Positions 18,098-27,111 are shown, numbered from the stretch's first letter. The stretch is DNA of 64,000 bases from Myroides marinus (GCF_900109075.1 NZ_FNYS01000004.1:1-64000), one strand, 5' to 3'. The notes: generated from the letters alone by a model not told the origin. Program-made: numbers and translations.

Positions 18098-18649
18098 CTA
18101 TCGTATAGGTCGTAAGGTATTGCTAAACGTAACTTTAAACGGAGTTTGTTTATTGCCGTTATTCTTCATCACATAGATAAATTTAAACATCTTTGCGTGA
18201 TCACTCTCTATTGTAAGTGAGCCACCCGTGTAGCTGTCTTTTAATACTATGTTCTGTGTGTTCTCTACACGAATAGACTTTGCTATACCTGATCTTAGGT
18301 CACTCATAGTCATTCCGTAGTAGTACGATTTACTATCCCCTTTTACAGAGATATTCTCTCCTTTATACCCTTTAGTTAGTATCACTACTGAGTAGTTATC
18401 AGCAGTAGCCTTAATATTTTTTAGGTAGTTGTCTTTAGTCTTGTCTGTTACAGATCTAAAGTCATCTCTTACTTGTGCATAGTCAGGTAAGTCAAGGACA
18501 TCTTTTTCTTCAGGAAGTCTTTCTTCCTCTTTAATTTTTTCGATACGCTCATCAACGGTTAATTCTTTAGGCGGTGTGGTGGCTACATGTGATGCAGATT
18601 TACACATGGAGAATAAAACGATTAAAGCTAAGAAAGGTAATTTTTTCAT
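18098..18649 (-). CDS. Putative lipoprotein (183 aa)
   Basis: The N-terminus MKKLPFLALIVLFSMCKSAS has a basic n-region, a hydrophobic core and a lipobox-like LFSMC, so it is probably an envelope lipoprotein. A charged region (residues about 30-65) precedes a beta-rich domain in the second half containing YYYGMTMSDLRSGIAKSIRV. I do not recognise a family. It is co-oriented with the 136-residue helical protein and divergent from the flavoprotein gene. Confidence 0.65.
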   Translation of the reverse strand: MKKLPFLALIVLFSMCKSASHVATTPPKELTVDERIEKIKEEERLPEEKDVLDLPDYAQVRDDFRSVTDKTKDNYLKNIKATADNYSVVILTKGYKGENISVKGDSKSYYYGMTMSDLRSGIAKSIRVENTQNIVLKDSYTGGSLTIESDHAKMFKFIYVMKNNGNKQTPFKVTFSNTLRPIR

Positions 18650-18690
18650 ATTCTTAATTTAACAATGATAGTGATGCGATCGTAAGTAAG

Positions 18691-18698
18691 TATCTTTG
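18691..18698 (+). promoter_or_regulatory. -7 promoter element upstream of the HI0933-type flavoprotein
   Basis: TATCTTTG fits TAnnTTTG and ends 76 bases before the ATG at 18775, in the divergent intergenic region. Confidence 0.5.
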
Positions 18699-18774
18699 TT
18701 GCTGTAAAGATAATTTTTTACAGCCAATAAAAAAACTGTAAGGAGGAGTCTTAAACGTTAAAATAGAATATTAG

Positions 18775-19998
18775 ATGAATTATGACGTCATATTAGTCGG
18801 AGGTGGAGCAGCTGGTTTTTTTACAGCTATCAATCTGGCAGAACAAAATAAAGGACTTAAAATAGCAATTATAGAGCGCGGTAAAGAGGTACTCTCTAAA
18901 GTGAGAATATCAGGAGGAGGTAGATGTAATGTTACCCATGCTTGTTTTGATCCTAAGGAGTTGACACAGTTTTATCCTCGTGGTGCCAAAGAGTTGTTAG
19001 GGCCTTTCCATCAGTTCTGTTCAGGCGACACCATAGAGTGGTTTGATCGTCACGGAGTAACACTGAAGATAGAAGAAGACGGAAGAATGTTTCCAGACAC
19101 AGACTCATCTCAGACTATTATAGACTGCTTTATGAAGGCAGTTCGCGAGTTGAAGATAGATGTTATTACGAGTAGTAGTGTACAAGGAATCTTTAAGAAA
19201 GAGAATAGTTGGAAACTAGATACTACGACTGGTAATTATGAAGCGACCTACCTAATCATGACTACAGGTAGCAATCCTAAGATGTGGAACATTGTATCAG
19301 AGTTAGGACATAAGATTATCGAGCCTGTACCATCCCTATTTACCTTTAATATTAGCGATAAACGCATCAAAGATTTGATGGGAGTAGCTACACCTGCTGA
19401 GGTAAGTGTAAAGGGAACTAAGCTAGAAGCATCAGGACCATTATTAATCACCCATTGGGGGATGAGTGGGCCAGGTATATTGCGTCTATCAGCATGGGGA
19501 GCACGTATCTTAGCAGAGAAGAAATATCAGTTTCACATCACGGTTAACTGGATGCCTCAGCACAGCTTCGAATCATTAAAAGAAGAGTTGCAACGCATCC
19601 GTAAAGACCATGCTAAGAAGAATGTCATTAAGCGTATAGAGCTAGATCTACCTAATCGCTTATGGGAACGTATGGTAGTAATCTCAGGTATCTCAGAAGA
19701 CACTAAATGGGCAGATGTGACGAATAAACAGTTAGATATACTATGTGGCGAACTTACTCAAGGGGAATATCAAGTCAATGGTAAGAGTACGTTTAAAGAC
19801 GAGTTCGTTACTGCGGGAGGTGTCGATCTAAGAGAAGTAAACTTTAAGACCATGGAGAGCAAGCTACATAACAATCTATACTTCGCAGGAGAAATATTAA
19901 ATATAGATGCCATCACAGGAGGTTTTAACTTTCAGAATGCATGGACGAATGGATATCTAGCTGCCGCAGCTATCACAACTAAAATAGAAGGGAACTAA
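18775..19998 (+). CDS. NAD(P)/FAD-dependent oxidoreductase, HI0933/BaiN family
   Basis: This is a 407-residue cytoplasmic flavoprotein. The N-terminal FAD dinucleotide-binding motif reads VGGGAAGFFTAINLAE, followed by the family signature KVRISGGGRCNVTH (residues about 42-56). The C-terminal FAD contact is LYFAGEILNIDAITGGFNF. The HI0933 family includes YhiN and the BaiN 3-dehydro-bile-acid reductase; for most members the substrate is unknown and the 'aminoacetone oxidase' label is not proven. The stop is one base from the next ATG, so it is co-transcribed with the small membrane protein that follows. Confidence 0.88.
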   Translation: MNYDVILVGGGAAGFFTAINLAEQNKGLKIAIIERGKEVLSKVRISGGGRCNVTHACFDPKELTQFYPRGAKELLGPFHQFCSGDTIEWFDRHGVTLKIEEDGRMFPDTDSSQTIIDCFMKAVRELKIDVITSSSVQGIFKKENSWKLDTTTGNYEATYLIMTTGSNPKMWNIVSELGHKIIEPVPSLFTFNISDKRIKDLMGVATPAEVSVKGTKLEASGPLLITHWGMSGPGILRLSAWGARILAEKKYQFHITVNWMPQHSFESLKEELQRIRKDHAKKNVIKRIELDLPNRLWERMVVISGISEDTKWADVTNKQLDILCGELTQGEYQVNGKSTFKDEFVTAGGVDLREVNFKTMESKLHNNLYFAGEILNIDAITGGFNFQNAWTNGYLAAAAITTKIEGN

Positions 19999-19999
19999 T

Positions 20000-20479
20000 A
20001 TGAAATTTAGCTATTATAATATCACGAGTAAGATACTCTTATTTGTGTTTTGCTTATTGCCTTTCTTAGGGATGGCTGTCTTCTTTATACAGGTAGGTAA
20101 TGGGTTGACGATGTCATTAGGAGGGTTAATGATCTTCTTGATTTTGGTATTTACCTATAAGAGTTTTTTTATCAAAGTAAGTATAGACGAATCAGGGGTG
20201 ACCTATAAGAGTTTACTTAAAGAGAAGCACCTTAGATGGGATGAGGTTAAGGATATACTTATCGTAGTCAGAGAGAGAAGATCCGTACCAGACTACTATA
20301 GATTCGAAGAATGGATGAATGCTGGCAAAGCAGGTAAGAGTTACTTTGTTTTGTTTAGAACTACAGAAGGATTTCCAGTTAACCCTATGTTTATGTTTAG
20401 TGCTCCTATAGATGAAGACTATATCAGTGTACAGTTTAGACCTGCTATAAAGCGAGCTATAGAGAAATATCAGAAATAA
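20000..20479 (+). CDS. Small membrane protein with PH-like domain
   Basis: This 159-residue protein has two membrane helices near residues 10-55 (ILLFVFCLLPFLGMAVFFI and a second), then a cytoplasmic domain with the strand pattern of bacterial PH-like (bPH) domains, including IDESGVTYKSLLKEKHLRWDE. That tryptophan-acid motif (RWDEV) is typical of such domains. The function is unknown. It starts one base after the flavoprotein stop and ends at a terminator. Confidence 0.65.
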   Translation: MKFSYYNITSKILLFVFCLLPFLGMAVFFIQVGNGLTMSLGGLMIFLILVFTYKSFFIKVSIDESGVTYKSLLKEKHLRWDEVKDILIVVRERRSVPDYYRFEEWMNAGKAGKSYFVLFRTTEGFPVNPMFMFSAPIDEDYISVQFRPAIKRAIEKYQK

Positions 20480-20482
20480 AGA

Positions 20483-20517
20483 AAAGGAATAGAGAACAGC
20501 ACTCTATTCCTTTTTTT
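20483..20517 (+). terminator. Rho-independent terminator
   Basis: GGAATAGAG / CTCTATTCC form a 9-bp stem with a 7-base loop, followed by seven T, right after the PH-like gene. Confidence 0.9.
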
Positions 20518-20647
20518 GTGCTATTATGAAGGTAGAGTGATAGTGAAGAGGTGATGCACTTATATAAGTGTTGATAGGATCGTACAGTTTATGCTTGCTA
20601 AAAACTCTTCTTAATTTAGATTAAGCGATTTTTGTTGATACTGAAGC

Positions 20648-20655
20648 TATTTTTG
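20648..20655 (+). promoter_or_regulatory. -7 promoter element for the isochorismatase-family gene
   Basis: TATTTTTG fits TAnnTTTG and ends 28 bases before the ATG at 20684. Confidence 0.6.
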
Positions 20656-20683
20656 AAATATCAAATTTTAATAAATAGTAATT

Positions 20684-21319
20684 ATGAACAAGTTAACACG
20701 TATAAATGCAGAAGACGTAGCCTTCTTATTAATCGACCATCAAAGTGGATTGTTTCAAACAGTAAAGGATATCGAAGTAGCTACACTTCGTGAGAATGTA
20801 AAAGTATTGGCAGAGATAGCTGCAGTAGAAAATATCCCAGTAATCACGACTGCATCAGAACCAAAAGGGCCTAATGGACCGCTAATGCCTGAGATTCATC
20901 AGTTGGCTCCACATGCGCAGTATGTAGGACGTAACGGAGAAGTGAATGCATGGGATACTAAGGAATTCGCAGATGCTGTGAGAGCCACAGGTAAGAAAAA
21001 GCTAGTGATTGCTGGTGTATTGACTAGTGTATGTGTTGCTTTTCCAGCTATATCAGCAGCGGCAGAAGGATTCGAAGTATTTGCTGTGATAGATGCTTCT
21101 GGAGATATGAGTCCTATGTCAACACAAGTGACGATGAATAGACTGATGATGGCAGGAGTAATCCCAATTACGACTACAGCAGTATTAAGCGAAATCCTTA
21201 AAACGTGGAGACATAAGGACGCAGCTGTATATGCTAAAGGTATGTCAACAGTAATGCCTAATTACTTAGCACTAATCGAGAGTTATCAAAAGGCTCAAGA
21301 TGTAGCATTAGAGAAATAA
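20684..21319 (+). CDS. Isochorismatase-family hydrolase (YcaC-like)
   Basis: This 211-residue cysteine hydrolase is closest to the YcaC subgroup of the isochorismatase superfamily. The catalytic Asp is in LLIDHQSGLF (residues 17-26) and the nucleophile Cys in GVLTSVCVAFPA (residues about 106-117). The active-site Lys is less obvious from the sequence alone. YcaC-type enzymes form octamers and their physiological substrate is unknown. The gene is single, with its own promoter element and terminator. Confidence 0.85.
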   Translation: MNKLTRINAEDVAFLLIDHQSGLFQTVKDIEVATLRENVKVLAEIAAVENIPVITTASEPKGPNGPLMPEIHQLAPHAQYVGRNGEVNAWDTKEFADAVRATGKKKLVIAGVLTSVCVAFPAISAAAEGFEVFAVIDASGDMSPMSTQVTMNRLMMAGVIPITTTAVLSEILKTWRHKDAAVYAKGMSTVMPNYLALIESYQKAQDVALEK

Positions 21320-21326
21320 CAAATAG

Positions 21327-21361
21327 AAGAGGAAGCTTTAAAAGAAAGTTTCCTCTTTTTG
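21327..21361 (+). terminator. Rho-independent terminator after the isochorismatase gene
   Basis: GAGGAAGCTTT / AAAGTTTCCTC stem (one mismatched step) followed by TTTTTGTTT. Confidence 0.75.
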
Positions 21362-21460
21362 TTTATAGTAGATTGATGCTTAAGAGAGGATATGATGAGG
21401 TGATTTTTGATTGGATGACCCCTATAGTAGAGAATGAGGCGATGTCTATATTGTTTCCTT

Positions 21461-21524
21461 GGACATTCCTTGGAGTTTCGTAGGAGATTCATGGCTGTAG
21501 GATGTTTTTGTCGAAGGAATGTCC
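21461..21524. repeat. 11-bp perfect inverted repeat upstream of the DUF6266 gene
   Basis: Arms GGACATTCCTT (21461-21471) and AAGGAATGTCC (21514-21524) enclose 42 bases. No T-tract follows, so it is not a simple terminator. The role is unknown. Confidence 0.4.
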
Positions 21525-21728
21525 TCGTATACTCCTAGAATACCTCTACCTATCAGAATGAAAAACCTGGAGCAAACCTGGTGATAAATAAATAAAACAA
21601 AATAAATTCTGAACAGATCCGAATCAATATTCCTTCCAAAAACGTATTTACTAGCCTGATTAAGAGTCCAAAAAATGGACTACCTGATAAATGAAAAACA
21701 GATATATTACCTTGTCAATAAAAAAATC

Positions 21729-22370
21729 ATGGCAGAAGCAAAAAGAGGAATATTGGGAGGAGTATCTGGTAAGGTAGGCCCTGTAGTAGGTGTTCAGTGG
21801 AGAAATAGATTTTTTTGGAGGAGTAAAGCAGAGCGAAGCAATAAATCGGCTACAGAGAAACAATTACTCCAACAGGCAAAGATGACATTAGTTTCAGGAT
21901 TCTTAGCCAAAGGAAGATCATTTATCAATAAATACACCCCAAAAACAATGGGCAAAAAGTCAATGATTAATGGTACAGAGCAGCAGTCATCCTATCTCCT
22001 CAAGCACGGTGTAGGTATAGAGGATAACCAATCTTATCTCTTGCTCAACTTAGTGACTATGTCTGTAGGGGTACTTCCTGTGGCACATATAAGCGAAATC
22101 AATATACTAAATGATAGACAAATAGAGTTTAAATGGAAAGACAATAGCTTTAATGGTATTACATTAGATACAGATTTATTATGTGTAGTCTTATTTCACA
22201 GTGAGATGGACGAACTACATATCTGTGAGAATATTGGACAACGTGTAGATAAAGTTGGGCGTGCTTCTATACCTGATAACTGGACAACAGACAATATACA
22301 TCTATGGACTATGTGGAAGAATGCAGACGAAACACTTAATAGCACTAGTCTATATCATGAAGTAGGATAA
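21729..22370 (+). CDS. DUF6266 family protein
   Basis: This is a 213-residue protein of a Bacteroidota-specific uncharacterised family (DUF6266). The signature is the N-terminus MAEAKRGILGGVSGKVGPVV and the following VQWRNRFFWRSKAERSNK, with the conserved Gly-rich start. The open frame extends upstream to an ATG at 21675, but the family start and conservation argue for the ATG at 21729. The first half is basic and the second half is beta-rich. The function is unknown. It lies alone between hairpin-rich intergenic stretches. Confidence 0.8.
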   Translation: MAEAKRGILGGVSGKVGPVVGVQWRNRFFWRSKAERSNKSATEKQLLQQAKMTLVSGFLAKGRSFINKYTPKTMGKKSMINGTEQQSSYLLKHGVGIEDNQSYLLLNLVTMSVGVLPVAHISEINILNDRQIEFKWKDNSFNGITLDTDLLCVVLFHSEMDELHICENIGQRVDKVGRASIPDNWTTDNIHLWTMWKNADETLNSTSLYHEVG

Positions 22371-22665
22371 ATGGACAATGAGGAATGAATAATGAGCCTT
22401 CGGCATTCTGTGAGAGTACTGGTGTGCTGTCATCAGTAGGGGGTGAAGTGCTATTCACCCTACAATGTATTTGTGCAATGGTTTATGGGGCGTAAAGTAA
22501 TCGCCCGTACTAGTGTTGTTTGCGGGGTGTAGAGTATTTACGCTCATAATAGTGTTGTTGGATAGTATAATTTAATGTGTTTGATTTGGATTAGTATTAA
22601 TCTTTATATTAATTAACAAAAAACATTATATTTATATCTGTTTTAAAGAAAATGAAATTGTTATT
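22371..22665. other. Intergenic region, 295 bp, hairpin-rich
   Basis: One unit of the 14-bp element AATGAGGAATGAAT (22377-22390) is followed by three palindromic blocks: 22436-22463 (GGTGAA..TTCACC), 22488-22506 (GGGCG..CGCCC), and a pairing of GCGTAAAGTA near 22490-22499 with AGTATTTACGC near 22534-22544. No coding frame is seen. Confidence 0.5.
22436..22506. repeat. Two adjacent hairpins in the DUF6266 3' region
   Basis: GTAGGGGGTGAA pairs with TTCACCCTAC (22436-22463, a two-base bulge), and GGGCG pairs with CGCCC (22488-22506). They lack T-tracts and look like a dispersed palindromic repeat rather than terminators. Confidence 0.5.
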
Positions 22666-23337
22666 ATGAGAGATAATATAAAGTATGGTGTTAAGCTTTC
22701 GGGAGTGGGAGTTTTTAGCTTTCTGAAGTTAGCTGTAGTAGGAGTGTCTAGTGCTATTATTAGTTTAATCACGGGGATAGTGTTACTGTCTAATGGATTG
22801 TTAGTAGATGAGCAAGGGAAGGCTTATGAGAGTTCGTTCAGCACATTTATTAAGGATTATCCTTATTTGTCGATCTTGTTATTGTTGACAGTGATTAGTA
22901 TATATTTTGTTTTCTCGTTTGCTAGTCAGTACGCAATGCGCAAGGTAGCTAGTCGTGTGATAGAGGATAAGGCAGAGACTTACCTTGAGCCAATGATGGA
23001 TAAGGCGATGGATAAAACACTAGGTAATATTAGTGAAGAGGAGAAGAGAAGTATGATACAGAGAGGACTTGACTATTCTGTACTGAAGCTTCAGACTGTA
23101 AGTAATATTAAAGAAGAAAGCTCTAATAGATGGGTGAAATATTTATTAGCCTATGGATTCTCTAAGTTAAAGTTAGACGACATCCCATTCGGAGATGAGA
23201 AATTTAATGTACGCGATGAGATTAAGAAGCGTGTGATGATAGCGATTAAAGATTTCGCTACTCCTTCTTCACAGTTGTTTTGGGCTATTGTGATTTACCA
23301 CTGGTTAGTGATTGGCGTTATCTTGTTTATGAGATAA
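22666..23337 (+). CDS. Hypothetical membrane protein (223 aa)
   Basis: This protein has membrane helices near residues 20-45 (FLKLAVVGVSSAIISLITGI), 62-88 (YLSILLLLTVISIYFVFSF) and at the C-terminus (LFWAIVIYHWLVIGVILFM). A charged helical domain (residues 90-190) with KAETYLEPMMDKAMDK lies between and is presumably cytoplasmic. No family is recognised. It is separated from mvaD by about 130 bases with a promoter, so the two are probably independent. Confidence 0.65.
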   Translation: MRDNIKYGVKLSGVGVFSFLKLAVVGVSSAIISLITGIVLLSNGLLVDEQGKAYESSFSTFIKDYPYLSILLLLTVISIYFVFSFASQYAMRKVASRVIEDKAETYLEPMMDKAMDKTLGNISEEEKRSMIQRGLDYSVLKLQTVSNIKEESSNRWVKYLLAYGFSKLKLDDIPFGDEKFNVRDEIKKRVMIAIKDFATPSSQLFWAIVIYHWLVIGVILFMR

Positions 23338-23438
23338 TATCTCTTCGAATAGACTGTTTATTAACTGCATTCGTATAATTGTTAAGAGGTGCCATAGATA
23401 ACTTTTAGTCAAATAGAGGTGCTGTCAATAAAAGATAG

Positions 23439-23446
23439 TATTTTTG
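23439..23446 (+). promoter_or_regulatory. -7 promoter element that fixes the mvaD start
   Basis: TATTTTTG fits TAnnTTTG. Its last TTG (23444) could be read as a start codon, but being part of the promoter it cannot be translated, so the ATG 21 bases downstream (23468) is the start. Confidence 0.7.
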
Positions 23447-23467
23447 TCTGAAAGAAATCACAGTGCA

Positions 23468-24553
23468 ATGAATATAGAAGACTTTATTTTTGATAGAGAG
23501 ATAAACTTAAACAGTGTTATAGACGGGAGCTTCTCATGGAGTTCACCTAGTAATATTGCTTTAGTTAAGTATTGGGGAAAGAAAGATAATCAAATACCTG
23601 CTAACCCTTCGTTGAGTTTTACATTAAATAACTGTAAGACAGAAACGACAATGACTTATAAAGTAAAGTCAGAGAAGGGAATTAGTTTTGATTTATTATT
23701 CGAAGGAAAACCAAAAGAAGACTTCAAGCCAAAGATTCAAAAGTTCTTTGAGAGAATTGTGAAGTATTGCCCATACATTGAAAATTACCATTTCGTTATC
23801 GATACTAAGAATACCTTTCCACATAGTTCAGGGATAGCTTCTTCGGCTTCAGGTATGGCTGCTATGGCTGTGAATGTAATGTCACTGGAGAAGAAACTGA
23901 ATACAGATATGACAGAAGAGTTCTTTAATCAGAAAGCTTCTTTCTTAGCTCGTTTAGGGTCTGGTAGTGCGTGTAGAAGTGTAGCTGGTAGTGTAGTGGT
24001 ATGGGGAGCGCAGGCAGATATACCTAATAGTTCAGATTTATACGGGGTAAGTTTCCCATTCGAAGTACACGATAAGTTTAAGCATTACTGCGATACTATT
24101 CTTTTAGTGGATAAAGGCGAGAAGAAAGTGTCTAGTACTGTAGGACATGACTTGATGCATAACCACCCTTATGCACAACAACGCTTTGGTCAAGCTCATG
24201 AGAACTTGTCTAAGTTGAAAAAAATATTGATAGAAGGTAATTTAGAAGAGTTTGTTGCGTTAGTAGAGAGCGAAGCTCTAACTTTACACGCGATGATGAT
24301 GACTTCGATGCCTTACTTTATCTTGATGAAGCCTAATACACTTCAGATCATTGAGAAAATCTGGGCATTCAGAGAAAAGACATCAATACCAGTGTGTTTT
24401 ACATTAGATGCTGGGGCAAATGTCCACGTTCTTTACCCAACTAGTGATAAAGACTTCGTTAGTACATTTATTAGACAAGAGCTTGCTGAATTCTGTCAAA
24501 ATGGACAATTTATAGACGATCAAATAGGAATGGGATCATTATTAATCAAATAA
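23468..24553 (+). CDS. mvaD: Diphosphomevalonate decarboxylase
   Basis: This 361-residue GHMP-superfamily enzyme converts mevalonate 5-diphosphate to isopentenyl diphosphate with ATP hydrolysis and CO2 release. Motifs: SPSNIALVKYWGK near residue 23, PHSSGIASSASGMAAMAV (phosphate loop, about residues 120-137), GSGSACRSVAGSVV, and TLDAGANVHVLYP with the catalytic Asp. The length is normal for the family. The start at ATG 23468 is decided by the promoter upstream. It is transcribed in the same direction as the envelope genes that follow, with a palindrome between. Confidence 0.93.
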   Translation: MNIEDFIFDREINLNSVIDGSFSWSSPSNIALVKYWGKKDNQIPANPSLSFTLNNCKTETTMTYKVKSEKGISFDLLFEGKPKEDFKPKIQKFFERIVKYCPYIENYHFVIDTKNTFPHSSGIASSASGMAAMAVNVMSLEKKLNTDMTEEFFNQKASFLARLGSGSACRSVAGSVVVWGAQADIPNSSDLYGVSFPFEVHDKFKHYCDTILLVDKGEKKVSSTVGHDLMHNHPYAQQRFGQAHENLSKLKKILIEGNLEEFVALVESEALTLHAMMMTSMPYFILMKPNTLQIIEKIWAFREKTSIPVCFTLDAGANVHVLYPTSDKDFVSTFIRQELAEFCQNGQFIDDQIGMGSLLIK

Positions 24554-24574
24554 TTTTTGTAATTTTATACTACG

Positions 24575-24591
24575 GTATGCTAATTGCATAC
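24575..24591. promoter_or_regulatory. Palindrome before the 24614 gene
   Basis: GTATGC and GCATAC arms flank TAATT at 24575-24591, 23 bases before the ATG at 24614. It is shaped like a dimeric regulator site, but nothing links it to a known factor. Confidence 0.35.
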
Positions 24592-24613
24592 TATGAACTT
24601 AAAATTTGAAGAT

Positions 24614-25018
24614 ATGAAACAGTTAATGACAATTTTTGGTTTAGCAATAGTAAGTTTGTTTTTTAATCAAGCTACTTATGCACAGGAATTAGCTCCAGAT
24701 CAAAACCCTAACTATAGAGTTAGTATGGTTAAGTATATGGCTGTTAAAGATTCGTTGACTAGTACAATGAGTACAACTGTACAAGATACTTATAAAGCAT
24801 ACGATTGGTATGAAGCTAAATTAGAGCGCAAAGCTCAAAAGAGACAGTGGAAACACGAAGAGCGTATGGCTCGAGCTAAATATGGTAGAAGTTATTCTAG
24901 CTATGATAATGGCTACTATGGTAATTACTACAACAGATATAATTCTGGATGGAGTAATTGGAATAATTGGAGACCTAGTATCGGGTTTAAGACTGGGAAC
25001 TGGTGGTTCTCAATCTAG
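24614..25018 (+). CDS. Exported Tyr/Asn/Trp-rich small protein
   Basis: This 134-residue protein has a signal peptide (MKQLMTIFGLAIVSLFFNQA, cleavage near TYAQ). I chose the ATG at 24614 because it gives a proper signal peptide; the ATG at 24593 would add seven residues. The mature part has a basic, helical centre (YEAKLERKAQKRQWKHEERM) and a low-complexity tail rich in Tyr, Asn, Ser and Trp. No family is recognised. It is probably periplasmic or surface-associated, and may be co-transcribed with the LpoB-like lipoprotein 38 bases downstream. Confidence 0.65.
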   Translation: MKQLMTIFGLAIVSLFFNQATYAQELAPDQNPNYRVSMVKYMAVKDSLTSTMSTTVQDTYKAYDWYEAKLERKAQKRQWKHEERMARAKYGRSYSSYDNGYYGNYYNRYNSGWSNWNNWRPSIGFKTGNWWFSI

Positions 25019-25056
25019 GATTTAAAAAACAATATGAAAAATAAAAAATAGGGATT

Positions 25057-25650
25057 ATGCAAATTAAACGTATAGCATTAGCTGCAGTTTTAGCTGTGTC
25101 TGGATTAGCAATCACTTCATGTGGACGCCAAGTAACTAGAGTAAGTACTGAAGATACTATCGATATCAGCGGTAGATGGAATAACTCTGACTCTAGAGAG
25201 GTAGCTCAGGCTATGACAAGACAAATATTAGAAGAGCCATGGATCTATAACTTTAAAGAAGAGAACGAGGGTAAAAAACCTGTAGTTATCGTAGGTATGG
25301 TATATAATAAGAGTCATGAGCACATCGAAGCTGAAACATTCACTAAAGATGTAGAGCAGGCTTTTATCCAGTCTCAAAAAGTACGTTTAGTGCAAGGTGG
25401 AAAAAAACGTGATGAATTACGTGGTGAGCGTGCTGATCAACAAACGAACGCTTCTGCATCTTCTATGAAGAAATTTGGTTTAGAACAAGGAGCTGACTTC
25501 ATGTTACAAGGTTCTATCAACTCTATCGTAGATGCTCACAAAAAGAAAAAAGTGGTTTATTACCAAGTTAACTTAGAGTTGACTAATATTCAAACAAACG
25601 AAGTTGTGTGGATTGGTGAGAAGAAAATCGCTAAGTACGTAAAAAACTAA
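25057..25650 (+). CDS. LpoB-like lipoprotein (penicillin-binding protein activator family)
   Basis: This 197-residue lipoprotein has a lipobox near residue 22 (LAITSCGRQ). The mature domain begins DTIDISGRWNNSDSREVAQAM and contains KPVVIVGMVYNKSHEHIE and GADFMLQGSINSI, which match the LpoB domain of proteins that activate penicillin-binding protein PBP1B in E. coli. In Bacteroidota this activity is not demonstrated, and the family is also linked to COG3014 proteins. The gene is followed 15 bases later by a COG3014-like gene. Confidence 0.82.
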   Translation: MQIKRIALAAVLAVSGLAITSCGRQVTRVSTEDTIDISGRWNNSDSREVAQAMTRQILEEPWIYNFKEENEGKKPVVIVGMVYNKSHEHIEAETFTKDVEQAFIQSQKVRLVQGGKKRDELRGERADQQTNASASSMKKFGLEQGADFMLQGSINSIVDAHKKKKVVYYQVNLELTNIQTNEVVWIGEKKIAKYVKN

Positions 25651-25665
25651 TTTAAAGGAAAATAG

Positions 25666-27102
25666 ATGGTTTTAAGTAGAACCATATATTCTGTTATAAA
25701 AACATCATTGCTTATGGCGGTGATGTTTTTCGTGTTTGGATGTGCTACCTATCACGATAGGATAACAGATTATTATCAGAAATTAGGAGCTTCTGAGTTT
25801 GATCTTGCTGATAAGGCTTTGGACAAAAACTCTTTGTTACAGAAGCCTAGAAACCTGCTTCTTTTTTATATGGAAAAGGGGAGGGTAGCACACCTAAAAG
25901 GTGAATACGAAGTAAGTAATAGATATTTTAACCAAGCAGATTTATTAGTAGAGGATGGACTAAATACCACTGGTGATTTGGCTGTAGGTCTGTTCTTAAA
26001 CTCTATGTCTCAAAATTATAAAGGAGAGGAGTTTGAGATTTTTATGCTTCATTATTATAAAGCTCTAAATTATATGTATTTAGGACAGGCTAATGAGGCA
26101 ATAGTAGAAGCTAGACGTATCTCTCTGCAAAACTATGCTCAAGGTGATAAGTATAAGGAGAAAGCTACGCGCTACTCTAAAGATGCTTTCTCTCTGAACT
26201 TGCAAGGTTTAATCTATGAGTACAACAATAATTATAACGATGCTTTTATCGCTTATAGAAATGCTGTAGAGACTTATCAGTCTTCTAAAGATGGTACGTA
26301 CTACGGTGTGGCTATGCCTACTCATCTAAAGTATGACGTGATGCGTATGGCTGCTAGAAATGGTTTTAATGGTGACTTAGCTAAGTATGAACGCGACTTT
26401 AACTTAAAACTAAAGAATCTGCCTGAATCGCCAGGAGGAGAGGTAGTTATTTTTTGGGAGAATGGTAGAGCGCCAATTAAAGAGCAAGAAAACTTATTCT
26501 TTACCTTAGCTAAAGGAGAGTCAGGAAGTTTAGTGTTTACTAATGCTTTAGGATTTGTGATTCCTCTTGACTTTGGTATTGCTGGTAAGACTAACTTAAA
26601 TGATATTCACAGTGTGAATATTGCTTATCCTAAGTATATTGTACAGCCGTTGCCTTATAATAGTGCGACTGTTGTGACTAATGAGTCTACTAAAAGCTCG
26701 TTTGAGAAAGCTGAGGATATTGATGCTTTAGCTGTTTTGACTTTAAAGGAAAGAGCGGGTAAAGAGTTAGGTCAGATCTTAACGCGTGTAGCAGTTAAGA
26801 AAGCTGCGGAATACGCTGTGAAGGCTGCTGCTAAATCGAATGGGAGTAATGGTAATCCTGATGCTTTATTAGAAGGGATTGGTTTAGGTGTACAGTTGTT
26901 TAATATGTTTTCGGAGAAAGCAGATACTCGTAACTGGCAGACACTTCCAGCCCAGGTTAACTATACTCGTGTACCTCTACAGTTAGGTAAGAATACGATT
27001 AAAGTAACAATGGAACGCCCTAATGGACAGCGAATAGAGCACAATGTAGAGATAGAAGGTAATGGTAAAATGAAGTTCTATAACTTCGCTACTATGAATT
27101 AA
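25666..27102 (+). CDS. COG3014-family TPR-containing lipoprotein
   Basis: This 478-residue protein has a signal sequence and a lipobox (VFGCAT near residue 26). The first half has tetratricopeptide-like helices (YMEKGRVAHLKGEYEVSNRY and FMLHYYKALNYMYLGQANEA). The second half is beta-rich with a long low-complexity Ala stretch (ALKAAAKSNGS-like) near residues 380-400. Members of COG3014 occur next to LpoB-type genes in other bacteria, so both probably form one envelope complex. The biochemical role is unknown. It is followed 9 bases later by the Cys-rich gene. Confidence 0.78.
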   Translation: MVLSRTIYSVIKTSLLMAVMFFVFGCATYHDRITDYYQKLGASEFDLADKALDKNSLLQKPRNLLLFYMEKGRVAHLKGEYEVSNRYFNQADLLVEDGLNTTGDLAVGLFLNSMSQNYKGEEFEIFMLHYYKALNYMYLGQANEAIVEARRISLQNYAQGDKYKEKATRYSKDAFSLNLQGLIYEYNNNYNDAFIAYRNAVETYQSSKDGTYYGVAMPTHLKYDVMRMAARNGFNGDLAKYERDFNLKLKNLPESPGGEVVIFWENGRAPIKEQENLFFTLAKGESGSLVFTNALGFVIPLDFGIAGKTNLNDIHSVNIAYPKYIVQPLPYNSATVVTNESTKSSFEKAEDIDALAVLTLKERAGKELGQILTRVAVKKAAEYAVKAAAKSNGSNGNPDALLEGIGLGVQLFNMFSEKADTRNWQTLPAQVNYTRVPLQLGKNTIKVTMERPNGQRIEHNVEIEGNGKMKFYNFATMN

Positions 27103-27111
27103 TATAGGATT

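Larger units (their letters stand above)
21320..21728. other. Intergenic region, 409 bp, with inverted repeat
   Basis: It holds the isochorismatase terminator at its left end, then no recognisable gene. A perfect 11-bp inverted repeat, GGACATTCCTT at 21461-21471 and AAGGAATGTCC at 21514-21524, could form a large stem-loop with a 42-base loop. A short direct repeat AACCTGG..AACCTGG lies near 21565. Confidence 0.45.

Noticed and set aside
22436..22506. Hairpins after DUF6266 considered as terminators
   Set aside because: No T-tract follows either stem, so they are listed as repeats.
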